64,000 nucleotides of DNA from Papilionanthe hookeriana x Papilionanthe teres (taxonomy: Eukaryota > Streptophyta > Magnoliopsida > Asparagales > Orchidaceae), in the NCBI GenBank assembly GCA_022702705.1, contig CM040423.1, positions 112,084,738 through 112,148,737 on the forward strand, written 5' to 3'. A program made the translations under genes and the position numbers. This document shows positions 1 through 11,765 of this stretch, one piece after another. The notes under the pieces are model-generated. The model was not told the origin of the DNA. It searched no databases and worked only from the letters and a program-made list of their open reading frames with translations. Within the stretch, counting starts at the first letter, position 1. The number at the start of each line of letters is the position of its first letter.

Positions 1-191
1 TAAAGGGGACTCATGAGAAGGAAACCCGACAGTTATCACATGACAACTGCAAGGATGTACAGAAAAGACCACTAGAAGATGCTATGGAAAAGTTAAGGAC
101 TGATAATACTATACAAAAGACAATAACACAGCACAACAACACAATATCTAAAACAAACAGCATACATCTACTCTTCATCCTCATCATCATC

Positions 192-1305
192 CTACTCGTT
201 CCAATCCCTAGATGGCACATAGGGTATGTAGAATGAATGAGAGGGCATCTCAGCACTCTGATCACCTCTAATAAGTTTATCCAAATAATGCTGATAATTA
301 TCCTCATACTCATCATGTTTTACAATATATCTCTCCACATTATCCATCTTACCATCCATATCTTTTATATGCTCTCGAGTAAGACTCACTTTCTTCAAAA
401 TTTTTCTTAATAAACCAATCTGTGAATCAATAGATGATGAAGCACGTGAAGTAGTAGCATGAGAAGTAGATGCAGCAGAAGCAGTAGAAGCCCTACCAAA
501 TCCTCCTCTCCATCCAAATTCTGAATGTACAGTGTAAGCTCCAACATTTACACTGGTGATAGGTTTCAAAGGATGAAGTACCTCATCCCAGGTTTCAAAT
601 TTCACTTCAGACCGTTCACATAATGAATGAATCAGGTAAGGAAATCCAATACCTGCAGTAGTGGTAGATCTGGCACAATTCACAATATAATCATAAATGA
701 TCGCTCTAATATCTATAGGCTTCCCTTGCTGAATGCAATGGTTTAAAACAGCTCTTTCCCTCGTCACGTCACTACTATGACTTGAAGGCAACAGTTTAGA
801 AGAAATAAAATAATGCCATGCCTTAGAAGAAGCATTTAATTTGGAAGCAGGAAAATTCACTCTTCTATCATTTGTTATTTTCCATAATCCTCTTCCATCA
901 GTCAAAAATCCCATTATCTCATCAAACTCTCCCCCATGTAGGATTAAAATTAGAATAAAAACAAAACATAGCAGGAGGCAGTTGATAGAAAGTGTTAATT
1001 ACCCCCAGAAGAAAAGTTCACATCTTGCCCCCTAAACATCACCAAATTCTGTTCTAATGCAGGCAAATTCGCATAGAATTCTCTAACAACAGAAACAACA
1101 GCAACAGTGGAGAAGCAACAGTAGTTCTCCTAGTTCTTTTTAGCAATTATATCTTCAATTACTTCTCTAGACTTACTGAACACTCTCTCAGGAATCAATT
1201 TACGTGACTGCAACGCATCGACGTATCGTTCCTCAGCCCTCGCACTAACAATTTGTTGGAATCAAACTTTGCCTTTCCTCTCGTGCGTTTTGACTTTGGA
1301 GCCAT
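192..1305 (-). pseudogene. TP2: Athila ORF3 / putative plant transposon protein (Transposase_32-like)
   Basis: The ORF starts with MAPKSKRTRGK at 1305 and runs with at least one frameshift and several stops to a clean end at 192. Recognisable blocks are a basic N-terminus, a VVREFYANL block near 1075, a GLWKI/VNFP/SKAWHYFISSKLLP block near 800-880, a GKPIDI..IIYDYI block near 690, a Ser/Thr/Ala-rich linker near 420-490, and a C-terminal heptad-like coiled coil ending FYIPYVPSRDWNE. This matches the protein in the env position of Athila-type elements, whose function is unknown. Bases 1-191 downstream are 3' untranslated sequence with no recognisable feature. Confidence 0.75.
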
Positions 1306-2159
1306 CTCTAAAATTCACGAAAATTTTACCATAAATTCCAAAATCAAACTAAACTTGCTAAATTATCTTCCAAAAGATGTTTCCACTAAATCCAAGCAAT
1401 TTCATAAGTTTTTCCTCAAATTTTCACCATGAATAGTGATTTTAAGATTTTCCAAAATGTGCTCAAAATACATGGTAAAAATCAAAAAAATTTTTACTAG
1501 GAGTAGTGCTCTTACCTCTAGGAATCCAAATTTACAAAAATTTTTTTGAGATTGGCTCTTAAATGGTCCAAATTAAAGATGCCCTAGACACTCTCTCGCG
1601 TGAAAACGATGGGTTGAAGATGAAAAGGGGAGTTAAAATGGCAATTCACGGATTTTTAACTGCTGGGAACCAATTTTCGCGAACTGGCGCCTAAGCACGA
1701 ACCCTTCAGCGCTTAGCCACGAAATCTGGCGCTTAAGCGCCGGCACTGTGGCGCTTAGCCGCCAATACCCAGATTTTCACAGTTAAGGTATATGCTTTAA
1801 ACCACTTTGTTAATCACCCTTAATCTCTTCAAAATAATTATCTCTTCCCCATAAATCTTCCAATATTCCAATTCATATATTTAATATTCATCGATTCCAA
1901 ACAATTTTCACACAAACACAAACATATATTCATTAAAACAAACATAGCACTTAATACAATCCTAGAATTTCTATAACATACATAGGATGAAATTCTCTAA
2001 ATTCAAGAGACTTAATCTCAAACTGATAAGTTTACATCTCTATGATGTAACTATCACATCATAAGGCGTAATTAAAACTCAAACATAAACACTAAACACA
2101 CCAAACAAAACACATAAGAACACTAAACATATAAGAACAAAGCACACTTAATTCCACTC
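1306..2159 (-). other. Non-coding leader of TP2 with GC-rich palindromic words
   Basis: This AT-rich stretch has no ORF. At 1684-1766 it contains a cluster of GC-rich inverted words, including the perfect palindrome ggcgcttaagcgcc and gcgcttagccgcc, about 380 bp upstream of the TP2 start. The same vocabulary recurs at 2752-2796 and inside the LTR at 11541-11582. A role as splice, promoter or RNA-structure signal is inference only. Confidence 0.6.
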
Positions 2160-2551
2160 CCCATTAGGTGGATTATATCCAGGACCACTATTATTCTCAT
2201 TTGACCGTTTTGGAATATAAATCTAATAGAATGGGCGATAATTGTTCATTCTTATATCTTCTTCTTCAATCCATTTGTTCCTCAAAAACATCGCCTTATC
2301 CGCTTCTTCCATGTATCATTAATGTCTGAATTGCATCTTGAGTTACCATCCCATGTGCTCCAAATGTAAATTAGTTTCATTGATCTTGCTTCCATTGAAG
2401 TCACTCGGGCTTCAATTTTTGCAATCATTTCTGCAATCCCTTGAATACTGACAGCGAGAAATCCATTGAATAACTCTTTAGCACTGTCACTAATTAACTT
2501 ACTCTTGTCAAAATCATGCTTCTTCTTAATCTCATTCTCCCAGGAAGACAT
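2160..2551 (-). pseudogene. TP1: internally deleted transposon-protein ORF
   Basis: It begins with a TP-like basic N-terminus (KKKHDFDKSKLIS, compare KRKFEYDESKF in element C) and passes within about 35 residues into a coiled-coil segment (IAEMIAKIEARVTSMEAR) and the family tail (NYRPFY.IYIPKRS). The conserved middle of the protein present in TP2 is missing. The result is a deletion derivative of a second TP gene placed directly after integrase. The open frame is 2282-2551; the tail continues past a frameshift to about 2160. Confidence 0.6.
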
Positions 2552-3050
2552 GATATACTTAAAACACTCTTCTTAAGATTTAGAAATGAAAATAGGACTT
2601 GGGGCAAGTGTTTCTCTTAAATCAGGTTCTTTTTATAGACTTAGGAAGTGCTAAAACTACCCCAAGAAGTTTTAAAACTCCAAAATAACTTCTAAAACCT
2701 CTTCCCCACAATCTAGGCTTCTAGAATCTCATTTTTCACATTTTTTGTAACTCCGGCGCCTAAGCGCCAACTAGGCGGCGCTTGGCCGCCAGTGCTCAAT
2801 TTAGCACAGGTCTGCCAAATGTCCAAATTTTCATTCTGACTCCTCTAAGTCATCAAATAAGGTCAAATAAACTCTATTTAGTTTAAAAACTCCAAATTAC
2901 TAGCACTAAAAACATAAAAATAAACCAAACAAAGCAAAAAAAGCACAGAAAACAAACATAAAGCAAAGCACACCGATAATTATGGGTTGCCTCCCACAAA
3001 GCGCTTGGTTTAACGTCTTCAGCTTGACAAACCCAGAACTCATTCTGAGT
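2552..3050 (-). other. Leader between integrase and TP1, with palindromic word cluster
   Basis: This is a non-coding spacer. Positions 2752-2796 hold ggcgcctaagcgcc and ggcggcgcttggccgcc-type inverted words, about 200 bp before the TP1 start, matching those before TP2 and in the LTR. The rest is A/C-rich and featureless. Confidence 0.55.
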
Positions 3051-3099
3051 GACCAAACATCAGATTCTCATCAAATTAGATTGCTCGACTGAAAAAATA

Positions 3100-4420
3100 T
3101 CATTTAAGTTTATTTCCATTAACTTTAAATATTTTTCCAGGCTTAGGATCTTGAATATCCACAGCTCCATAGGAATAAATTTTCATCCCAATAAAAGGAC
3201 CCATCCACCTGGAATTAAGTTTTCCAGAAAAAATTCTTAAACTGGCATTATACAGCAAAACTATTTGTCCTAACACAAGATATTTAGTAATAATCTTCCC
3301 ATCATGCCATAACTTCATCTTTTCCTTTTAAATCTTAGCACTTTCATAAGATTCATTCGTTATCTCTTCAAGCTCATTTAATTACAGCAACATCTTTCAA
3401 ATTATAATTGAACTCTTTAATAGCTCAAAATGCTTTATGCTCAAGTTGAATAGGTAAATGACAAGCTTTTCCAAAAATCGGCTTATATGGGGACATTCCT
3501 ATAGGGGTTACGTAGGCGATCCTATAGGCCCACAAAGCATAATCCAATTTGATTGACCAATCCTTTCTATTTGGATTAACAGTCTTTTCCAATATTCTTT
3601 TAATTGCACGATTGGATAATTCAACCAAACCACTTGTCTGCGGATGATAACCAGTAGCAATGTGATGATTAATATGATATTTCTTTGCTAACTTTCCAAT
3701 AATCGCATTTCTAAAATGACTTCCCCCATCAGTTATGATTACTCTTGGTATTCCAAATCTACAAAATATATTCTTTCTTAAAAACTTTGCAAAACTTTGA
3801 GCATCACATCGAGGTAATGAATAGCTTGAATCCATTTGGAAACATAGTCTACTGCCATCAAAATATAAACATTTCTGAAAGATGGTGTAAAAGGTCCCAT
3901 GAAATCTAATCCCCAATCATCAAATATTTCAACTTCCAACATATAATTGAGGGGCATCTCATTTCTCCTAGAAATATTGCCTACACTCTGACATCTATCA
4001 CAATTTTTAATATAAGCATTCATATCCTTAAAAATTGTAGGCCAATAAAATCCATATTGTAAGATTTTATATGAAATTTTATCACTTCCAAAATGTCCCC
4101 CATAATCAGAATCATGACATTTTTGAATAATTTAATAAGTCTCTTCCAAAGGTACACATCTTCTAATTATAAGATCATTTCCTTGTTTATATAAAAATGG
4201 GTCTTCCCAAAAATAAGTCTTAGCATCAGACAAAAATTTCTTCTTTTCCTGATATGTCAAACCATAGGGTTAATATCACTAACAATAAAACTTATTATGT
4301 CTGCATACCATGGAACACACCACTCATTAACAGTGAACAATTTTTCATCAGTAAAATGTTCATTAATTTCTTCAACATCACAGAGAGATTTTTCAATTTC
4401 AAGCCTGGACAAATGATCAG
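3100..4420 (-). pseudogene. pol: Integrase of element A
   Basis: The region encodes the DDE integrase that inserts retrotransposon cDNA. In order on the minus strand are a CDRCQ zinc-finger remnant near 3990, the first catalytic Asp in DDWGLDFMGPF near 3915, AVDYVSKW near 3850, the second Asp in IITDGGSHF near 3730, and the catalytic Glu in SGLVELSNRAI near 3615. The C-terminal GKLNSRWMGPF block and YGAVDIQDP near 3150-3200 follow. Several frameshifts and stops break it into overlapping pieces (4023-3778, 3916-3425, 3318-3100), so it is not functional. Confidence 0.88.
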
Positions 4421-4424
4421 CAAT

Positions 4425-5912
4425 TTAATTTTCAGAACCCTTTCTATCTACAATCTCAAAGTCAAATTCTTGCAAAAGAAGAATCCATCTTATCAGTCTC
4501 GGTTTTGCATCCTTTTTCTTCATTAAGTATTTGATAGCAGAAAGATCAGTATGCACAACACATTTAGTTCCAATTAAATATAATCGAAATTTATCAAAGG
4601 CAAATACTATAGCTAATAACTCTTGCTCAGTAGTGATATAATTAATTTGAGCTTCATTAAGAGTTTTACTAGCATAATGAATAACTTTGAAAATCTTATC
4701 ATATTTCTGACCCAAAATAGCACCAATAGCAAAATCACTAGCATCACACATTAATTCAAAATGTTTTTCCCAATTTGGTGAAATTATTACAAGTGCAGTC
4801 ATTAATTTTTCTTTTAATGTTTTAAAGGCTTTGAGGCAATCATCCTTAAAATTAAAAATTGCATCCTTTTCCAGTAAACGACATAAAGGTTTTGTAATCT
4901 TTGAAAAGTCTTTGATGTAACGCCTGTAGAATCCATCATGTCCTAAAAACTTATAATTCCCCTTACATTGGTTGGGCAAGGTAAATTAGAAATAACTTGA
5001 GTTTTTGCAGGATCTACCTCCAAACCTTTTTCTGAAATATGATGTCCCAAAACAATTCCTCCGACTACCATAAATTGGCATTTTTCCCAGTTAAGGACTA
5101 AATTAGTTTCTTCACAACATTTTAGAACCTTAGATAAATTTTCTAAACATGATTCAAACGAATATCCAAACACTAAAAAATCATCCATAAAAACTTCAAT
5201 CCCTTTTTCAATTAAATCACAAAAAATAACCATTTTACATCTCTGAAATGTTGCAGGGCATTACATAAACCAAAGGGCATTCTTCTAAAAGCAAACGTAC
5301 CATAAGGACTGGTAAACGTAGTTTTCTCTTGATCCTCAGGAGCAATTTGAATTTAGTGGTAACCTGTATATCCATCCAGAAAATAAAAGTATTTATGCCC
5401 AGCCAGTCTATCCAACATTTGATCCAGAAATGGGAGTGGAAAGTGATCTTTCCTTGTAGCAAGATTTAATTTTCTATAATAATGCATATTCACCACCCTG
5501 TAACTTGTCTTATTGGTATTATTTCATTCTTTTCATTAACAATCACAGTCACACCTTCTTTCTTAGGAACACAGTGAATAGGACTAACCCATGCACTCTC
5601 TGAAATAGGGTAGACAATTCTAGCATCCAACCATTTTAAAATTTCTTTCTTAACAACGTCTTTCATGATAGGATTTAATCTCCTTTGGGTATCAACCTGC
5701 GATTTGCAATTATCTTCCATAAGAATTCTGTGTATGCAAATTGAAGGATTGATTCCTTTAATATCAGCAATTGTCCATCCAAAGGCTTTCTTGTGCTTCT
5801 TCAAAATTTCAATCAAACTCTCCTCTTCTTTTTTAGTTAATTGAGAGGAAATTATAACTGGCAAGGTTGAGGATTCATCTAGAAAAATATACTTCAAATT
5901 ATCAGGAAGCAT
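4425..5912 (-). pseudogene. pol: Reverse transcriptase and RNase H of element A
   Basis: The RT starts in the segment ending at 5490 (DNLKYIFLDE, then the WVSPIHCVPKKEG block). It continues through frameshifts to the catalytic VFMDDFLVF box near 5175-5190 (YxDD variant) and the thumb (GLEVDPAKTQVI). RNase H follows from 4979 to 4425, with CDASDFAIGAILGQ, the TTEQELLAI acidic helix and VVHTDLSAIKYL. The domains copy element RNA to DNA and degrade the RNA strand. At least three frame changes interrupt the RT, so it is dead. Confidence 0.9.
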
Positions 5913-6052
5913 TTTTAACTCAAGTTCAGGAGGTTTTTCAATTGATGGACCATAAGATTCATCTTTTCAGTCAAATCCAACAATTCATAACTTTCACGAA
6001 CATACTTTAAATCTTCCTCTTGAAAATCTTCAGAGTCAAGTAACTCCTCTTC

Positions 6053-6780
6053 TTACTTATGTTCCAATGCTTCTCTTTCAAATTTCTCTTCATAAGTTGA
6101 TTTGAAATGACATTCACTTAAAAATTTGATAACATCCATCCTATAACATTCATCTTCTTTTCCTCTAGCAGGATATTTCATCGATTTTGAAATATTAAAT
6201 GTAACAGTCTGACCATTAACCCTCATTGTTAATTCCCTTTTTTGCACATCTATCATGGCTCGGCCTATAGCTAGGAAAGGTCTTCACAAAATTATATCTA
6301 TCTCTTTATCTTCCTCCATATCTAACACAATGAAATAAATAGGAAAAATAAATTGATCCACTTTAACCAAAACATCTTCTATAACTCCTTTAGGATATGT
6401 GATCGAACGATCTGCTAATTACAGAGTTACAGTAGTTGGGTTATTTCTCCTAGTCCTAGTCTTTTGAACATTGATAGAGGCATAAGGTTAATGCTTGCAC
6501 CCAAATCACATAAAGCTTTTCCATAGAATCTGTCTCCGATTGCACATGGAATTGTGAAATTACCAGGATCTGTAAGCTTTTCAGGAAGCTTTTTCTGAAT
6601 TATTGCACTGCACTCCTCACTAAATGCAACAGTCTCATTATCTTTAAAATTCCTTTTCTTGTTAAGAATATCCTTCATAAATTTTGCATAGCTTGGCATT
6701 AGTTCTAAGGCTTCAGCAAATGGAATATTAATAGTAAGCTTCTTAAATATCTCCAAGAATTTTGAAAATTGCTTATCCAA
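6053..6780 (-). pseudogene. pol: Aspartic protease region of element A, copy 2 of an internal duplication
   Basis: The segment 6780-6427 contains the gag/protease junction (LTINIPFAEALE) and the active-site motif ALCDLGASINLMPLS with the catalytic Asp intact. The segment 6256-6053 carries the protease end (MIDVQKRELTMRVNGQ) and an acidic linker to RT. They are separated by a frameshift. This is the downstream member of a 1.5 kb tandem duplication, and unlike the upstream copy it keeps the Asp. Confidence 0.8.
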
Positions 6781-9222
6781 CTTTTGTTGATGAAGTCTCT
6801 GAGAAAATGGAGGTGGTGGTTTTTCTAAATCAACCTAAGGTGGAGAAACAGGTCTCTCCAAACCTTTTGGAGCGTCCTCTTTTGGTTCTTCAATCTCTTC
6901 TTTCTCTACTTCAGTTTCTTTTTGAACTCTATCTTCCAATTCTCTTCCACTTCTCAGTTGAATTGCTTTTACTGGTTCTTTATTCTTTTCTCTTGGATTT
7001 ACTTCAGTATTACTTGGAAGCATTCCTTGGGATCTATTACTTAAGGCATTTGCAATTTGTCCCAATTGATTTTCAATATTTCTGATGGTTGCTCCTTTAA
7101 TTTGTAATTGATTTCCTATATGTGGCGCCACTTCTTCAATAGAAAACTTCTTCTCCTTTAATTGTAAAGCATTGTTATAACCTGAAGGATAAGTTAATCT
7201 ATTATTATTATTATTTCCTTGGTTGTTCAAATTCCCCAATGGGTTTACTTGGTGATTCCCCCATTGTTGATTAACACCACCCTGATTATTGGTATTCCAA
7301 TTAAAATTTGGATGATTCTTCCAACCTAGGTTATAATAATTGGAATATGGGTTATTATGCTTAATTATAGCATTCACAATTTCTGGTGAAAAATAAGAAT
7401 CAACCATTTGGCCTAATGAATTTTCTTCAATCATGGAAAGTGGCTGAGAAAAATTCATCTGTAATTGGTCTATCTTCCTTGAAACAACAGCAACTTGATT
7501 TGCTAACATTGTAAAAGCATCATTTTCAAAAACACTGGCTACCTTTTTAGGATTTAACTTTTCAGAAGGCCATTGAAAATTATTATTAGTCATTTCTTCA
7601 ATTAAAGCATAAGCATCAGAAAATGGTTTAGACATTAATGATCCACCACCAACAGCATCGATGATCGATCTAAGAGATCCAACTAATCCATTAAAAAAAG
7701 TTTGAATTATTGACCAATCTGGTATCGTTAATTCCCCTTTTTGTACATCTATCATGGCTCTGCGTGTAGCTAGAAAAGGTCTCCCCAAAATTAAGGGTAT
7801 CTCTTTATCTTCCTCCATATCTAACACAATGAAATCCACAGGAAAAATAAATTGATCCACTTTTACCAAAATATATTCTATAACTCCTTTAGGATATGTG
7901 ATCGAATGATCTGCCAATTGAAGAGTTACAGTAGTTAGGGTTATTTCTCCTAGTCCCAGTCTTTTGAATATTGATATAGGCATAAGTTTAATGCTTGCAC
8001 CCAAATAACATAAAGCTTTTCCACAGAATCTTTCTCTGATTGCACATGGAATTGTGAAACTACCAGGATCTTTAATTTTTTCATGAAGCTTTTTCTAAAT
8101 TATCGCACTCCACTCCTCACTAAGTGCAACAGTATCATTTTCTTCAAACTTCCTCTTCTTTTTAATAATATCCTCCATAAATTTCGCATAGCTTGGCATT
8201 TCTTCTAGGGCTTCAGTAAATGGAATATTAATGGTAAGCTTCTTTAATATCTCCAAGAAATTTGAAAATTGCTTATCCAACTTTTGTTGACGAAGTCTCT
8301 GAGGAAATGGAGGTGGTAGTTTTTCTAAATCAACCTTAGGTGGATAAATAGGTCTTTCAAAACCTTTTGGAGCGTCCTCTTTAGGTCTTTCAATCTCTTC
8401 TTTCTCTACTTCAGTCTCTTTTTGAACTCTACCTTCCAATTCTTTTCCACTTCTCAGTTGAATTGCTTTCACTTGTTCTTTATTCTTTTCTCTTGGATTC
8501 ACTTCGGTATTACTTGGAAGAATTCCTTGTGATCTATTACTTAAGGCATTTGCAATTTGTCCCGATTGATTTTCAATATTTCGATGGTTGCTCCTTGAAT
8601 TTGTAATTGATTTCCCATATGTGATACTACTTCTTCCATAGACAACTTCTTCTCCTTAAATTGTAAAGCATTGTTATAACCTGAAGGATAAGTTAATCTA
8701 TTATTATTATTACCTTGGTTGTTCCAATTCCCCAATGAGTTTACTTGGGTGTTCCCATATTGTTGATTAACACCACCCTGATTATTTTTATTCCAGTTAA
8801 AATTTGGATGATTCTTCCAACCTGGGTTATAATAATTGGAATATGGGTTGTTAGGTTTGATTATAGCATTCACAGTTTCTGGTGAAGAATAAGAATCAAC
8901 CATTTGGCTTAATGAATTTTCTTCAATCATGAGATTTTGCTGAGAAAAATTCATCCCAAATTGGTCTATCTTCCTCGATACATCAGCAACTTGATTTGCT
9001 AACATTATAAAAGCATCATTTTCATAAATACTGGCTACCTTTTTAGGATTTAACCTTTCAGAAGGCCATTAAAATTATTAGTAGTCATTTCTTCAATTAA
9101 TGCATAAGCATCAGAAAATGGTTTAGACATTAATGATCCACCAATGGCTGACATCGATGATTGATCTAAGAGATCCAACTAATCCATTATAAAAAGTTTG
9201 AATTATTAACTAATCTGGTATC
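6224..9222 (-). repeat. 1.5 kb tandem duplication of gag C-terminus plus protease
   Basis: The two direct copies, about 6224-7723 and 7724-9222, are offset by 1500 bp: for example gatctattacttaaggcatt occurs at 7031 and 8531, and gcttatccaacttttgttga at 6770 and 8270. The junction near 7720-7726 joins gag sequence (aatctggtatcg) to protease sequence (ttaattcccc). Copies differ by scattered substitutions and small indels, so the duplication is not recent. Confidence 0.85.
6835..8004 (-). pseudogene. Chimeric protease-gag ORF spanning the duplication junction
   Basis: This uninterrupted 389-codon frame starts in protease copy 1 (LGASIKLMPISIFKRLGLGE, then LILGRPFLATRRA). Near 7724 it switches directly from QKGELTI to the gag sequence PDWSIIQTFFNGL and runs through the Asn/Gln-rich gag C-terminus (NHPNFNWN, GNNNNNRLTYP). 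The fusion is a by-product of the tandem duplication. Upstream of LGASI the active-site residue is Tyr (CYLGAS) instead of Asp. Confidence 0.8.
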
Positions 9223-9850
9223 GCATGATGTGGACATTTCTTGAGGAGATCGTTAAATCTTTCCCATGCTTGATATATTGATTCCCCTTCAAACTGACAA
9301 AAAGATGTAATATCATTTCTCAACTTAGCAGTCTTAGATGGTGGAAAATATTTAGCAAGAAATTTTTATGACAGTTCACCCCAAGTTCTAATGATCCAGG
9401 TGCTAACGAATGTAACCATATTTTAGATTTATCTCTTAGTGAGAAAGGAAAAAGTCTAAGTCTAATAGCATCATCTGAAACACCATCATATTTAAAAGTA
9501 GAACACAACTCTAGAAAATTAGCAAGATGCAAATTAGGATCTTTAGTTGTTGCTCCCCCAAACTGATTATTAGACACCATTTGGATAATAGCAGGTTTAA
9601 ACTCAAAAGAATTAGTAGCTACAGTAGGGTTTTGAATACTACCACAAAGTTCATCCACTGTAGGGTTAATTTTAACATAATCTCGTAAAGGTCTTAATTC
9701 TTGATGAATGCCAACATTTTGATCTTGATGATTTGTCATTTCTTGAATATTTTTATCTTTTTTTATATTTTTAATTTTTTTGATTTTTTTTATAGTTCTT
9801 TCTAATTCAAAATCATAAGGCACAAGTCCCTCAGAACCTGAACTACACAT
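8005..9850 (-). pseudogene. gag: Gag polyprotein of element A with start of protease copy 1
   Basis: The N-terminal part (9850-9320) holds the retrotransposon gag domain: FEFKPAIIQMVSNNQFGG, DPNLHLANFLELCSTFKYDGVSDDAIRLRLFPFSLRDK and a WLHSLAPGS block. After frameshifts and stops the Asn-rich nucleocapsid-side region follows (9005-8541: NPYSNYYNPGWKNHPNFNWN). Next come the VKAIQLRSGKELE and PPPFPQRL blocks (8502-8095). No CCHC knuckle is visible. Gag packages element RNA into virus-like particles; this copy is inactive. Confidence 0.87.
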
Positions 9851-9953
9851 ACATTAATAAAAAAAAAACAAAACACAACACACTAACAAAAACAAAGAAA
9901 AGTAAAAATTTAAAATTTCTTACTTTTTTTAAAAATGTAATTTTAATTAATTT

Positions 9954-9974
9954 CGATCCCCAGCAACGGCGCCT
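9954..9974 (-). promoter_or_regulatory. Primer binding site (tRNA-Asp type)
   Basis: The minus-strand sequence ggcgccgttgctggggatcg lies 5 nt inside the LTR end. It corresponds to the complement of a plant tRNA-Asp 3' end with one visible difference (ttgct for ttgcc), the primer commonly used by Athila-type elements. Positions 9851-9953 between it and gag are AT-rich leader. Confidence 0.8.
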
Positions 9975-9979
9975 AAACT

Positions 9980-11765
9980 TGATCCACCTGATATTTATAC
10001 TTACAAATATGATATGAAAATTGGAAACAACGACAGAAACTTGATCTCGCTGGATATATATATGCATATGATTTTGATTTATAATGTGCATACTACGCAA
10101 GTATACGTATCGTTTATCAAGTAATGTAGGACTATTTGATTAAGCCCCAAAATATCGAACCCACAGGGAAAGTGAAAAATCTTTAAAGAAATAAGAAAAT
10201 TATCTTTTTAATTTTTGAATTAGATTTTGAAAGTATGTTTTGATTTTGAAAAGTTTGCTAGTTGATTTCACTCTTTAAATTTTCTTATAAAAGTCAAACA
10301 AGAAGTTAAAATGATAATAACTGTAGAAACGGTATGAAAAACACTATTAACTAGAATATATTTTTCTTTCCTTTATAAAGTAGTAATAATTATGAAAGTA
10401 TTGTTGTGGAAGTATTTAAATTTTTTGTGATAAATAGAAGCAAATGTATTCTTTACCCTTACTTGGTTCTATAAAGAACATTGGTTAATTTGAAATTTTA
10501 TCATTTTGAACATGGTTACGCAAGGAAGATACCACCTGTCACTCTAGAGTTATCTCATATCCCTCCACCTGGGGGCTAACTTCTCATAACAAAATTCAAA
10601 ACTTCAAACCAAATTAGGGGCTTTTAGCCTGTCACACTAAAAATTCTATAATTTTACTCCCCTTTAAAAAATCTTCTAATATATTGCATTCAATTATATG
10701 AACTACAATTTTCACCCATATAATTGCATGTGATTCTTACACTTTTATGAGACAATATCGCATTGGATCTTACATAATCTCACCACAAATTTTACATTTT
10801 AACAGGCCAAATTAAGAAGTAAATAAAGTTTATAGAATTAATCTTCACAACTTCTTCCAACTTTAAACACATATACATTCCACAATAATTCTTCATGAAT
10901 TACTTACTTCTTCATTTAAGAAATAAAAAGATACAGTAAACTACTCAGAATGCATTGAGAAAATATAAAAGCATATTGATTTGAAATTAAAAATCATAAG
11001 AAAAACAAAAAACACAACAAGTGTTAATTAAAAACTAAATGTAAGAACAAAAGTAAACACTTATCTGAAAATCCTCTCCACAAGACTAAGGAAGTTCCTC
11101 TGAAACTTTGACTATTCATTAAACTACTCCACAGAGCAAGTCTCCTAACTCTGATGACTCAGAAACAGACTTCAGACTTCAATAAAAACTAAATCAAAAG
11201 AAAGAAAAGAAGTGGGAAGAAGAAGGCTTCAATCTTACCCTTTTCTCTTTTCTACTCTCTACTCCTACTCCTAATGAAATACAATAAAAACACTATAAAA
11301 ACTCTCTTCAAAAGGCAATGAAAGAGCCCCTTAAGCTTTCTTAAGACTCTTTTTTTAAATTAAACCAAAAGGTGCCTTGGTGTCTCTCCAAAATGTGTCC
11401 AGATTCGATGTATTCACCAAAGAATGCACCCCTTCATTCAAACTTGACGCCAAAAGGAAGTTATGGAAGTTACCACCAAGAGTTGCATCCCATCCCCTTT
11501 GAAAATGGCACCAAATTCAAGTTAATCTTGATTTTTAACTGTGGCGGCTAAGCGCCGCTAGGCCGACGCTTAGCCGCCAGTGCCCAAATTTTCATTTTTC
11601 ATTTTTTTTACTCCAAATTTGATTCAATTTTGCTCCTTTCATCATAATCACTGATTTTCATCATACCTACAAGAAAAACACAAAATACCTTCCATTAAAG
11701 TGCAATATCATCAAAAATAGGTATAAAAATGTGCATAAAAAATACTATATATTTTAGGTGTATCA
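9980..11765 (-). repeat. 5' LTR of element A (1786 bp)
   Basis: The boundaries are given by imperfect terminal inverted repeats: plus-strand tgatccacct at 9980 and aggtgtatca ending at 11765. The low edge is adjacent to the primer site. The LTR holds no ORF. A block of GC-rich inverted words at 11541-11582 (gcggctaagcgccgctaggcc) echoes those before TP1 and TP2. The near-terminal segment gtgcaatatcatcaaaaat around 11700 is shared with the LTRs of element C. Confidence 0.85.

Larger units (their letters stand above)
1..11765 (-). mobile_element. Athila-like Ty3/Gypsy retrotransposon (element A), 3' end outside window
   Basis: Read on the minus strand the order is 5' LTR (9980-11765), primer site, gag, protease, reverse transcriptase, RNase H, integrase, then two transposon-protein ORFs. 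This order, the tRNA-Asp-type primer site and the DLGASINLMP-type protease are characteristic of the Athila lineage. Every ORF carries stops or frameshifts, so the copy is old and non-autonomous. The 3' LTR is not in the window. The LTR edge at 11765 abuts a plus-strand transposon-protein ORF of another element, into which A evidently inserted; its target duplication (expected to begin ctaga) cannot be tested without the left flank. Confidence 0.9.

Noticed and set aside
9954..9974. tRNA gene at the primer-site sequence
   Set aside because: Only the 3'-end complement is present; no cloverleaf can be formed from the surroundings.
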